Source: Rhizobium sp. NXC24 (lineage in GTDB: Bacteria; Pseudomonadota; Alphaproteobacteria; Rhizobiales; Rhizobiaceae). Taken from it: a stretch of 64,000 nt of DNA. The notes below the pieces were generated by a model. It ran no database searches. It was not told the DNA's origin and worked only from the letters and a program-made list of their open reading frames with translations. The translations under genes and the position numbers were made by a program. Below, piece by piece: positions 7,549 to 15,945 of this stretch. Numbering within the stretch: position 1 is the stretch's first letter; every line of letters starts with the position of its first letter. The stretch is taken from assembly GCF_002944315.1 (NCBI RefSeq), contig NZ_CP024314.1:62001-126000 (forward strand), written 5' to 3'.

Positions 7549-9204
7549 ATGTTGGCGTTCAATATGCAAACTATTGATATCGAGGCAATTACTCAAAAAG
7601 CAAATTCCAGCCTACAGGAAGCGTGGCATCTTGGATGTACGGGCCGCTCGGTTGAGGCACTTACACTTGCCAGCCAAATTCATGCCGATGCCAAGTCGCG
7701 GGGCGACGATCGCATTGCCGCCCAATGCGACACGGATATAGCCTGGTATTGTTTGCAGATTGGCAAGGCCGAACTCGGGATAACGCATGTCCGCAGGGCG
7801 GTAGACTTCTGGAAATTGAATGGGGAGCCCATCCAGGAAGCCTATGCCCGGGCGTATCTCGGATGGTTATTCCTGGAATTGGGCCTGCCGGAGGAAGCGA
7901 TCGAAGAGGCTACCCGCGCGTTGGATTTGGCCGACAGGACTGAAGACCTAAAGGTGCAAAGCCTGGCCACCAACGTCATTGGAATTATCTTCTGGTACAA
8001 CAAGCAGCCTGACCGGGCCATTCTGATGAGCGAGAGATCCGTCGAGCTCGCCAGATCGATCGGCGACAAGACCTATGAATGCTGGTGGCTTATCAATCTT
8101 GGCGGTGCCCATTCGGAAGGCGGATATATCGCGCAAGCGCGCGGCGAGCCGGAAGTGGGACACCAGATGCTGATGAGAGCGCTGGAGCTGACGGAAGAGG
8201 CGCTCGACATCTCAATCGAGATCGGGGATAGCTGGGCCGCTCGCATTTGTCTCGGCAACGAAGCGGACTACTACAGCCATCTGGGCGAGCATGACAAAGC
8301 GCTTCAGTGCATGGTCCGCTATGAGGCGTTTCAGGAGAACAGCTATGTTCGCGACAGGCAGCAATATCTCTACACTTTAGGCCAGGTCCATATCAATTGC
8401 GGGAACTTTGTAGACGCGCGATCGCTGTTGCTCGAGGCGCTGGATCTGATCGGCGACGGCGGCAGTTTCGATTCCTATATCCAGATCTATCTTTATCTGT
8501 CGCAGGCTTATGAAGGGCTGGGGCAGTTTGACCTGGCGCTGGAGACGCATAAGAAGTTCCACCAGGCATATTTGCAAAACAGCGCCGAGAGAACCCAGCA
8601 GCGTGCGCGTCTCGCCGAAATCTACTATGAAACCAAACGGCTTAAGGAAGTCGCGGAGACAGAGTCGAAGCGCGCCGAAACGCTGGAAGCCTCCTATCAG
8701 AAATTGCAGGAGGAAACTGATATCCTTGCCAGCGCCGTTTATCTGGATGGGCTGACTGGGCTCTATAACCGCAAATATCTCGACAGCCGCTTCAAGGAGC
8801 TAGCGTCCGAGACGCGCCCATATTCCATCGCGATGCTGGATGTAGACCACTTCAAGTCGATCAATGACAACTTTTCCCATATGATCGGGGACCAGGTGCT
8901 TAGCGCCATTGGAACCATATTGCGCAACCAGTTGCGGATCACCGATCAGGCGATCCGCTTTGGCGGCGAGGAGTTCGTTGTCCTGCTGGCGGGCCCTCCC
9001 GGAGGGGCGGCCGATGTCTGCGAGAGGCTGCGTTCGACGATTGAACGCTGGGACTGGTCGCAGATCTGCAACGGGCTGTGCGTCACGGTCAGCATAGGCG
9101 TCGCCGGTAGCCTGTCCGCCAATTCTCCGAACGAGATTTTGGAGATCGCCGATCAGAATCTCTATGCGGCGAAAAAGGGCGGTCGCAACCGGGTTGTTTC
9201 GTAG
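7549..9204 (+). CDS. TPR-repeat diguanylate cyclase (GGDEF)
   Basis: A 551-residue soluble protein: TPR-like helical repeats over about residues 10-370, a short coiled coil (about 370-395, KRAETLEASYQKLQEETD), then a GGDEF domain. The active site reads GGEEF at 472-476 with metal ligands in MLDVDHF, and an RxxD inhibitory site (RITD) lies five residues before it, so it should make cyclic di-GMP with product feedback. There is no membrane segment or periplasmic sensor, so the TPR part probably senses a protein or small ligand. ATG at 7549 has AGAAG upstream; a GTG at 7525 and an ATG at 7564 are alternatives. It is a single gene closed by a strong terminator. Confidence 0.9.
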   Translation: MLAFNMQTIDIEAITQKANSSLQEAWHLGCTGRSVEALTLASQIHADAKSRGDDRIAAQCDTDIAWYCLQIGKAELGITHVRRAVDFWKLNGEPIQEAYARAYLGWLFLELGLPEEAIEEATRALDLADRTEDLKVQSLATNVIGIIFWYNKQPDRAILMSERSVELARSIGDKTYECWWLINLGGAHSEGGYIAQARGEPEVGHQMLMRALELTEEALDISIEIGDSWAARICLGNEADYYSHLGEHDKALQCMVRYEAFQENSYVRDRQQYLYTLGQVHINCGNFVDARSLLLEALDLIGDGGSFDSYIQIYLYLSQAYEGLGQFDLALETHKKFHQAYLQNSAERTQQRARLAEIYYETKRLKEVAETESKRAETLEASYQKLQEETDILASAVYLDGLTGLYNRKYLDSRFKELASETRPYSIAMLDVDHFKSINDNFSHMIGDQVLSAIGTILRNQLRITDQAIRFGGEEFVVLLAGPPGGAADVCERLRSTIERWDWSQICNGLCVTVSIGVAGSLSANSPNEILEIADQNLYAAKKGGRNRVVS

Positions 9205-9264
9205 CGAGCGTGCCGTCCAGCGACGTCTCTGTCTGGTAAACGCTGCAAGCATCTAGCTGTGTTG

Positions 9265-9301
9265 CTGCCCCGTAACCAAAGGCGTACGGGGCAGTTTCTT
9301 T
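9265..9301 (+). terminator. Intrinsic terminator of the GGDEF gene
   Basis: A perfect 10-bp stem, CTGCCCCGTA (9265-9274) with TACGGGGCAG (9285-9294), 10-nt loop, then TTTCTTT. It is placed 60 bp after the GGDEF stop and before the convergent chemoreceptor gene. Confidence 0.88.
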
Positions 9302-9341
9302 GCTCGGCTAACTATTCAAATCCCGCCAAAGCCGCACCGGA

Positions 9342-11009
9342 TTAGAATTCCTCCCAATTGGTAGCCGCGACCGCCAGGTTGCCTTGCGTCGCGTAGGCCT
9401 TGGCGAGTTTGGCTCCCAGCGCCCGTGCAGGAGATGCCGTGGGCATGTCGCTTTGCTTAGCTGAGCGAGCCCGGGATACCGATGCCTTGCCGATGTTGAA
9501 TTCACTGAGCATTGCAGCGATGCGACCGACCTCCAGCGTGAGTGCATGGCTGGCGGCGGTGGATTCCTCTACCATCGCGGCATTCTGCTGCGTGCCCTGA
9601 TCCATCGAGTTGACGGCTGTATTAATTTCCTGCAGGGCGGTTGCTTGCTCTGTGGATGCTCGAACGATCGCGCCGATATGCCGATCAATCTCCTTGACCT
9701 CGTCAGCGATGACCGTAAGCGCTTCTCCGGTTTCTCCAACAAGAGTCACGCCCGCCTTTACCTGCTCGCCCGAATTGTTGATCAGTTCTTTGATCTCCTT
9801 TGCGGCCTTGGCCGAGCGCTGGGCGAGTTCGCGAACCTCCTGCGCGACGACGGCAAAACCCTTACCTGCGTCGCCGGCTCGAGCCGCTTCGACACCGGCA
9901 TTCAGCGCCAGCAAGTTCGTCTGGAAGGCGATTTCGTCAATCACTCCGATAATATTCGAGATTTCCCGCGAAGAGCCGTCGATTGCACCCATTGCGGCGA
10001 CCGCTTGCCTCACGATGTCACCGGATTTTTCGGCGCCGATACGAGCCTTTGCAACCAGTTGTCCAGCTTCCTCGGCACGCCGGCTGGAATCCTTGACCGT
10101 GGTGGTGATTTCCTCAAGTGCAGCAGCGGTCTCCTCGATGGAGGCTGCCTGCTGTTCGGTACGCTTGGAAAGATCATCCGCAGCGGACCGAATTTCCTGT
10201 GAGCCAGAGTTGATCTGTGAAGCGGCACCATTGATTTGCTCGATCGTCGCCGACAACTGGTCAAGAGCGTTGTTGAAGTTGTCACGCAGAGCGTGATACG
10301 CCGCCGGCAGCTCGTCATCGATCCGGTAGCTGATATCCTTGGCGGCGATTGCCGCCATCGCTTTGCCGAAGCTGTCGCAGACGAGCTGGCGTTCCGCGTC
10401 GATCGCCTCGGCCTGAGCCTTCTGCTTTGCGATTTCAGCTTCATCGATATAGACCGAGATCGCCAAGTCCATGTCCAACATCACAGCCTTGACGAGACTG
10501 GCAAGTGCCTTGCCGAAGTCCGCACTCTTCATTGTTTTTCGTGAGAATATCCCGCCTTTGGGGAAGATTTCCTCGACGGCGCTCTTGATCAGATGGTCGA
10601 TAATGATGGCGTAGCCGCCAATGTACCATTGTGGCTCCAGGCCGATGCGGGCATGCACAGTGCCGATCGTACGAACCTTGCCGACATATTCCTCATTGAA
10701 ATTGCCATCGGCGATATTGTGCCAATGGCCCATCTGCGCACCCTTCGCCCGGGCGATGTTCTCCTCCGTGGAGAAAAAGCGGCTGACCTCTGGGCTCTTG
10801 CGCAATTGCGCATAGAACTTGTCCAGACCATGGGGCAGTTCGCGTTCGATCAAAGTTTTTAGGGATCGGATGCCAGCGCGACCGTCCTGATCGAGCTGCA
10901 TGAAGTCGAGGCGGCGTTCGACGTTCTGACGCCGGGTCTTTGCGCCGGCGGCGTCACCGTTGCCTGCGGGATTGGAGCTGTTGTTGGCATGCATGGAGCG
11001 ACTCGACAT
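9342..11009 (-). CDS. Globin-coupled methyl-accepting chemotaxis protein
   Basis: A 555-residue cytoplasmic chemoreceptor. Residues about 30-185 form a protoglobin-type sensor with the likely proximal haem ligand His119 (GTVHARIGL) followed by [12 protein letters not shown]-like linker (about 200-255) leads to a methyl-accepting domain with the conserved hairpin tip ([20 protein letters not shown]). No membrane helix is seen, as in HemAT-type aerotaxis receptors. The last five residues, NWEEF, are a CheR/CheB tether pentapeptide after a flexible linker. I start at the ATG at 11009, preceded by GAGG; an upstream TTG frame is unlikely. It probably signals oxygen, or nitric oxide, to the chemotaxis system; no che genes are nearby. 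Confidence 0.92.
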   Translation of the reverse strand: MSSRSMHANNSSNPAGNGDAAGAKTRRQNVERRLDFMQLDQDGRAGIRSLKTLIERELPHGLDKFYAQLRKSPEVSRFFSTEENIARAKGAQMGHWHNIADGNFNEEYVGKVRTIGTVHARIGLEPQWYIGGYAIIIDHLIKSAVEEIFPKGGIFSRKTMKSADFGKALASLVKAVMLDMDLAISVYIDEAEIAKQKAQAEAIDAERQLVCDSFGKAMAAIAAKDISYRIDDELPAAYHALRDNFNNALDQLSATIEQINGAASQINSGSQEIRSAADDLSKRTEQQAASIEETAAALEEITTTVKDSSRRAEEAGQLVAKARIGAEKSGDIVRQAVAAMGAIDGSSREISNIIGVIDEIAFQTNLLALNAGVEAARAGDAGKGFAVVAQEVRELAQRSAKAAKEIKELINNSGEQVKAGVTLVGETGEALTVIADEVKEIDRHIGAIVRASTEQATALQEINTAVNSMDQGTQQNAAMVEESTAASHALTLEVGRIAAMLSEFNIGKASVSRARSAKQSDMPTASPARALGAKLAKAYATQGNLAVAATNWEEF

Positions 11010-11316
11010 TCTCGACCTCGAAAACAATGGGCTTAAACCGCGATTGGGCACATACCTCAATCACATCGAAACCCGTCGTCATGTCGGCGCTGGCGTCCAT
11101 CCGCCCTTTCGATAAGCCCCAAATTTGGGCGATTTCCTTTATTTGGCGTTAACCAAAGTCAGATCCTCAAGGCACATCGCTAAAGTCTTCGCAAATCGGA
11201 TATTTTCTGCGCTTTTCGGATGCGATGATTTGGCGAATGCAGGGGCGCAGCGGCATATCTCTATGCGGCGCTAAGCGCACTCCGAAGAGGAGGCGGGATC
11301 GGGAAGGTCCGTCGCC
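11010..11316. other. Intergenic region between chemoreceptor and LuxR genes
   Basis: No convincing gene in these 307 bases. It must hold the chemoreceptor promoter (minus strand). A perfect 12-bp palindrome CCCAAATTTGGG lies at 11118-11129, about 110 bp upstream of the chemoreceptor ATG. No clear terminator after the luxR-type gene was found. Confidence 0.5.
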
Positions 11317-12042
11317 TCAGTTTATGAGGTTCCGGCGAATCGCTTCGGCGACCGCATGGGCGCGATTGGCCGCACCGAGTTTTTTCGTCGCGCTTTTCAG
11401 ATAGCTATTGATGGTTTCCGGTCGATAATCCGAAGCATCGGCGATTTCCTCACTCGTCAACCCTTTGCTGGCGAGTTCAAGGCTTCGCAACTCACCGTTC
11501 GTCAGACGAAGGACGCCGGCGGCGAAGCGATCCATCAAAGGCTTCGTGATTACCCGATGCAGCGGTTCGGCAAAGAAGAGGAGCAAATCCCGCTCGCTTG
11601 CTGTGAATTGTTTTTCTCTTGTGAAGCAGACGCCGCCGTAGACGACGCCATCTCTCGCCAATGGCACCTGCAAGCGTTGCCCGATCCTGTAAGCCCGCAG
11701 CAAATATTGAAGGCGTTGCGAGGGGGGCGAGATGTCAAAAGCTTCTTCGTCGCTCAGCGGCGTCGTTCGGTTCAGCGACTGGATGACGAGCGGGTCCGAT
11801 AGACCGAGCTTTTCTCCGAAGTAAGTATCGATATAAGCAGGCGGCATATCGGTATCGATGGAACGGCCCCGTCCAATCCGATACCCGGCGAGATCCAGCC
11901 CGCCGACAGCGATGTGGCGGAAATCGACCGCCTTCCTGAGCTGTTCCAGCAGTTCGCTGTCGCGTAGCTGTCTATGGGCGGGAACCTCGGAGAGATCCTT
12001 GAAATCGCCCAGGTATTTTATTGCAACACAACCCATCGTCAT
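11317..12042 (-). CDS. LuxR-family quorum-sensing regulator (solo)
   Basis: A 241-residue regulator. Residues about 20-165 form an autoinducer-binding domain (segments MPPAYIDTYFGEKLGLSDPL and YGGVCFTREKQFTASERD). The C-terminal LuxR helix-turn-helix spans about 175-235 (ELRSLELASKGLTSEEIAD, then NSYLKSATKKLGAANRAHAV). The size and order match acyl-homoserine-lactone receptors. No luxI-type synthase is in the window, so it is a LuxR solo here. It is transcribed alone; its targets are unknown. The convergent or adjacent chemoreceptor and diguanylate cyclase make a link to motility possible but unproven. Confidence 0.87.
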   Translation of the reverse strand: MTMGCVAIKYLGDFKDLSEVPAHRQLRDSELLEQLRKAVDFRHIAVGGLDLAGYRIGRGRSIDTDMPPAYIDTYFGEKLGLSDPLVIQSLNRTTPLSDEEAFDISPPSQRLQYLLRAYRIGQRLQVPLARDGVVYGGVCFTREKQFTASERDLLLFFAEPLHRVITKPLMDRFAAGVLRLTNGELRSLELASKGLTSEEIADASDYRPETINSYLKSATKKLGAANRAHAVAEAIRRNLIN

Positions 12043-12144
12043 CTCGTCTTTTGCGCGCTGCCCAATTTTGACGTCGAGAAGTTAATGTCATGTTAAAGTT
12101 TGCAAGTTTAGGCGCTGCCCAGATCGCCGATCACGAACGTCACC

Positions 12145-12699
12145 TCACGCAAATTCGGCGGCCATGATCTCAAGTTCATGCCACAGACTGTCGGCAAATC
12201 CGCGCAGGACGAGGAGTTCGTAGCAATCCTCGCTGGTGCGGGCGAGGTTGGCGCCGATATGGCCGATCAGCGTCATCACGGCATGGTTGATGGGGAATTG
12301 ATCGTCATGCAGGTCCACGCCCGTACCCTTTGCCAGGAGCTGACGCACCTGCGGACCCCTGATGCGGATCCGGCTGCGTCCGTGCGTTTGGTCCACCAGA
12401 TAGGCGACTGTCGCCAGACGATCGGCGACGACATCAACGTCAAGAGCGCTGCCGGCAACCAAGAACCATTGTCCGGGACCGGAGTTTCTGAGGCTGAGAC
12501 CTTCTGTTTGCCCGATCGCTGCCAGAATGCCGGCCTCGGTAACAGCGCCGGGGCGGGCCAATAGCTGCAGGATCACACCGTCGGTGACCGCCTCCAGCGC
12601 CAGATTCCCGAGCACCTTTGGTTCCCCGACGCGAAGTGCCGGGCGGCGGATGAGTTCAAATTTGGTCATGGCTGCCTCAGATGCCGCGCGTTCAGACAT
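12145..12699 (-). CDS. soxG: Sarcosine oxidase gamma subunit / N-methylglutamate dehydrogenase subunit D
   Basis: A 184-residue small subunit of heterotetrameric sarcosine-oxidase-like enzymes. It carries the family segments GPGQWFLVAG and DQTHGRSRIRIRGPQVR; SoxG is distantly related to the aminomethyltransferase fold and helps bind folate-derived one-carbon units. The ATG at 12699 overlaps the end of the alpha-subunit gene by 8 bp, so translation is coupled. Last gene of the soxB-soxD-soxA-soxG order. In organisms with the N-methylglutamate pathway the equivalent gene is mgdD; sequence alone does not separate the two roles, but the neighbourhood favours mgdD. Confidence 0.88.
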   Translation of the reverse strand: MSERAASEAAMTKFELIRRPALRVGEPKVLGNLALEAVTDGVILQLLARPGAVTEAGILAAIGQTEGLSLRNSGPGQWFLVAGSALDVDVVADRLATVAYLVDQTHGRSRIRIRGPQVRQLLAKGTGVDLHDDQFPINHAVMTLIGHIGANLARTSEDCYELLVLRGFADSLWHELEIMAAEFA

Positions 12700-15655
12700 G
12701 GAGCTTCTCGTTTGCAGGATCGACAAAGACGGGACTGACGAGGCGTCCGGCGGTAAATTCGTTACGCAGGCCGTTCCAGATCTGCACCTCTTCACCATGG
12801 CGGGATGCGCCGCCCTTGACGAGGGCCAGGCCGATGGTGGAACCGACATGGGGCGAGAAGCAGCTCGAAGACACATAACCTTGGTCGTTTTCGAGCGTGG
12901 CCGCTGCGTCCTTCTTCAGAATATGTGCACCCGTCCTGAAGCTGACGGCCGGATCGAGCGGCACGACGCCGACCAGTTGCGGACGATCCGGATTGACTAG
13001 CCCCTCGCGCGCGACCATGTGCTTGCCGATGAAATCCTGCTTGGCCATGGACACCATCCTGCCGAAGCCGAGGTCGGCTGGGACGACGGTACCGTTGATC
13101 TCGTTATGGGTGACGTGCCCTTTCTCGATGCGCAGGACAGCCAGCGCCTCGATACCATAGGCGCAAATTCCACGGGCAGCGCCTGCCTGCATGACGAGAT
13201 CGGCAACGCTCTCGCCGAAATCTGCCGGCACGGCCAGTTCAAAGGCCAGCTCTCCGGAAAACGAGATGCGGAACAGCCGGCCTTTCAGTCGTCCGCCAAG
13301 CAGCGAAACCTCTTTTGCCGCCAGATATGGGAAGGCTTCATTGGACATGTCGTCATCGACGAGTTGCTGCAGCACGGCTCGCGACTTTGGCCCGGCGACC
13401 GCCATCTGCGCCCATTGGTCGGTGACCGACGCCAGCCGCACGTCGAGTTCCGGCCAAAGCGCCTGGGCGCAGAATTCGAGATGGTTCATGACACCTGCGG
13501 CATAGGCCGTGGTCGTCGTCATGAAATAGCGGTCCTCGGCAAGTCGGCTGGTCGTTCCGTCATCATATATAAAGCCGTCTTCGCGCAGCATCAGCCCGTA
13601 CCGAGCCTTACCGACCGGCAGCGTCAGAAAACCGTTGCAATAGACGCGATTGAGGAACTCCGCAGCGTCCGGCCCGCACACTTCGATCTTGCCGAGCATG
13701 GAGACATCGCAGATGCCGACATTCAGCCGGATATTCTTCACCTCGCGGTCGACGCTTTCGCGCCAGCCATTTTCCCCCGCCCGCGGGAACCAGGCGGAGC
13801 GATACCAAAGGCCCGTTTCGACGAAGGTCGCGCCGTTCTTCGCCGCCCAATCGTGCAGTGGCGACTTGCGCACCGGCTGGAAATGCTTCCCGTGCGAGGC
13901 TCCTGCCAGGGCGCCGAAGGAAACGGGCGTATAGAAGGGACGGAAGGTCGTGGTGCCGACCTCGGCCGGCGAAACACGCCGCGCCTCGGAGAGGAGGCCG
14001 ATGGCGTTGATGTTGGAAAGCTTGCCCTGATCGGTCGCCATGCCGTTGGTCGTATAGCGCTTGGCAAGCTCCACGTGACCATAGCCTTCCTGCACCGCAA
14101 GGCCGAGATCCTTCAGATGCACGTCGTTCTGGTAGTCGACGAAAGCCTTGCCGGTGATGCCGGGAATGGACCAGAGCGGCCTGGTCGGGGCTGGCACGGT
14201 TTCCCGCTCGACGACCGGGTTCTCGCTGACAGAATGGGAAAAGCCGAGGTCCGACAGTGCTGCGGCCGCAGCCTTCTGCCCGGACGCCATGGAGGCATGC
14301 AGCCCAAAGACACCTGCGGCCGAGCCCGCAAGCTCCAGATCCGCCAAGCCCTCGGGCGCGAGGAGGGCGGAATGTTCATCGGACCAACGCGGCTTGCCGC
14401 GGCGATGGCAGGCAAGGTGGATGATCGGCGAGAAGCCGCCTGACATGGCGAGACTGTCGACCGCGAGCCGCTCCGACTGCCCCTCGCGCCAGATGTCGAT
14501 CGCTTCGACTGCCTTGCCGCCATGCACGTTCGAGACAAAGCCGCCCCGCACCAGCCGGGCCTTGCCGGTATAGGCGATATGCGCATCACGGCGGCTGTCG
14601 ATGACCGCCGCCACCTCCATGCCGGCAGCCTCCAGATCGGCGGCGAGCGCATAGCCGCTGTCGTTGCTGGTGAAAACCGCCGTCTTCCTGCCCGGCGCAA
14701 CGCCATAGTGATTGAGATAGCTGCGCATGGCGCCGGCCATCATGACGCCGGGAATGTCGTTGCCGCCGAAGACCAGCGGCCGCTCTTCGGCACCCGTTGC
14801 CAGAATGGCCTTTTTTGCCGCAATGCGCCACAGGCGCTCGACCGGCAGATTTGCCAGAGGTGCGGCAACATGTTTCTGCACACGCTCCACGGCCCCGAAA
14901 ACCTGGCCGTCATACCAGCCGAATACCGTCGTGCGTGTCAAAAGCTGGACATTGGAAAGGCTCTCCAGTTCCGCAATCACGCCTGCGGCAAAGGAGGATG
15001 CCGGCAGTCCGCCGATCAGCGCCGTTTCGCTCAAGGCGTAGCCACCAAGCGCCGCATTTTCATCGACCAGGATTACCCGCGCTCCGGCCCGGCCCGCGGC
15101 AAGCGCCGCCATCAGGCCCGCGGCCCCAGCGCCGATCACCAGCAGATCGCAATGCGCCCAGCATTTCTCATAGGCATCCGGATCCGTTTCATGGGATGCC
15201 CTGCCGAGACCTGCCGCCTTGCGGATGAAGGGTTCGTAGACCTTCTCCCAGAATTTGCCCGGCCACATGAAGGTCTTGTAGTAGAAGCCGGCAGACAAAA
15301 AGGGTGAAAGCAGGCCATTGACCGCACCGATATCATGCTCCAGCGAGGGCCAGCGGTTTTGGCTCTTCGCTTCCAGGCCCTCATAGAGATCCTGCATGGT
15401 GGCGCGTGTATTGGGCTCGGTTCGCCCGCCGCGGCCGATGGTCATCAGCGCATTGGGTTCGGCCGCTCCAGCCGTCAGGATGCCGCGCGGGCGGTGATAT
15501 TTGAAACTGCGTCCAACCAGTTGCTGACCGTTGGCCAGCAAGGCCGAAGCAAGCGTATCACCCGCCAGACCCGTCATCGGCTTACCATCGAAGGTAAAGG
15601 ATAGCGCCTTCTCCCGTTTGATCAGGCCGCCTTTCGGAAGACGATAGGAGGTCAT
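12692..15655 (-). CDS. soxA: Sarcosine oxidase alpha subunit / N-methylglutamate dehydrogenase subunit C
   Basis: A 987-residue large subunit. Order of domains: an N-terminal ferredoxin-like fold (about 15-100) without iron-sulphur cysteines, a pyridine-nucleotide Rossmann region (LLVIGAGAAGLMAALAAGR near 172-190), and a C-terminal glycine-cleavage T-protein-like domain (about 600-980) that transfers the one-carbon unit to tetrahydrofolate. The substrate is a secondary amine, sarcosine or N-methylglutamate, oxidised by the beta subunit. It starts within 4 bp of the end of the delta gene. In the mgd nomenclature this is mgdC. Length is normal for the family (about 970-1000). Confidence 0.93.
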   Translation of the reverse strand: MTSYRLPKGGLIKREKALSFTFDGKPMTGLAGDTLASALLANGQQLVGRSFKYHRPRGILTAGAAEPNALMTIGRGGRTEPNTRATMQDLYEGLEAKSQNRWPSLEHDIGAVNGLLSPFLSAGFYYKTFMWPGKFWEKVYEPFIRKAAGLGRASHETDPDAYEKCWAHCDLLVIGAGAAGLMAALAAGRAGARVILVDENAALGGYALSETALIGGLPASSFAAGVIAELESLSNVQLLTRTTVFGWYDGQVFGAVERVQKHVAAPLANLPVERLWRIAAKKAILATGAEERPLVFGGNDIPGVMMAGAMRSYLNHYGVAPGRKTAVFTSNDSGYALAADLEAAGMEVAAVIDSRRDAHIAYTGKARLVRGGFVSNVHGGKAVEAIDIWREGQSERLAVDSLAMSGGFSPIIHLACHRRGKPRWSDEHSALLAPEGLADLELAGSAAGVFGLHASMASGQKAAAAALSDLGFSHSVSENPVVERETVPAPTRPLWSIPGITGKAFVDYQNDVHLKDLGLAVQEGYGHVELAKRYTTNGMATDQGKLSNINAIGLLSEARRVSPAEVGTTTFRPFYTPVSFGALAGASHGKHFQPVRKSPLHDWAAKNGATFVETGLWYRSAWFPRAGENGWRESVDREVKNIRLNVGICDVSMLGKIEVCGPDAAEFLNRVYCNGFLTLPVGKARYGLMLREDGFIYDDGTTSRLAEDRYFMTTTTAYAAGVMNHLEFCAQALWPELDVRLASVTDQWAQMAVAGPKSRAVLQQLVDDDMSNEAFPYLAAKEVSLLGGRLKGRLFRISFSGELAFELAVPADFGESVADLVMQAGAARGICAYGIEALAVLRIEKGHVTHNEINGTVVPADLGFGRMVSMAKQDFIGKHMVAREGLVNPDRPQLVGVVPLDPAVSFRTGAHILKKDAAATLENDQGYVSSSCFSPHVGSTIGLALVKGGASRHGEEVQIWNGLRNEFTAGRLVSPVFVDPANEKLHV

Positions 15656-15924
15656 GCAAGCACCTCCTTTCGTTCAGCAGCATCACGGCAATCATGGATC
15701 TCATGCGTGGCCGTATCGCGCGAAACCACAAGCCAGCGGCGGCACCCGGACGTGTGGTGCCAATATTCCTGGTAAGCGCCACGCGGATTGTCGCGCAGAT
15801 AGACATAATCGAACCATAGGTCCGCTCCGGCGTCGGCGGCGGGGCGCGGCAGGGCGGCGCCTTTCACAGTGAATTCTTCCTTCGGGCGAAGCCCGCAATG
15901 AGGGCAGGGAATACGGCTGGCCAT
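15652..15924 (-). CDS. soxD: Sarcosine oxidase delta subunit / N-methylglutamate dehydrogenase subunit B
   Basis: A 90-residue zinc-binding subunit. The CPHC pair at residues 6-9 and later His and Cys (HHTSGCRRW) are the usual zinc ligands of SoxD. The segment FDYVYLRDNPRGAYQEYWHH is typical of the family. It sits between the beta gene (21 bp upstream) and the alpha gene (4-bp overlap), the canonical B-D-A-G order of heterotetrameric sarcosine oxidases and of mgdABCD. Confidence 0.93.
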   Translation of the reverse strand: MASRIPCPHCGLRPKEEFTVKGAALPRPAADAGADLWFDYVYLRDNPRGAYQEYWHHTSGCRRWLVVSRDTATHEIHDCRDAAERKEVLA

Positions 15925-15945
15925 GTCATGTCGCTTTCGGAAAAA

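Noticed and set aside
13019..14443. A 474-codon plus-strand frame inside soxA
   Set aside because: Shadow of the alpha-subunit gene; composition is that of a reverse-complement frame.
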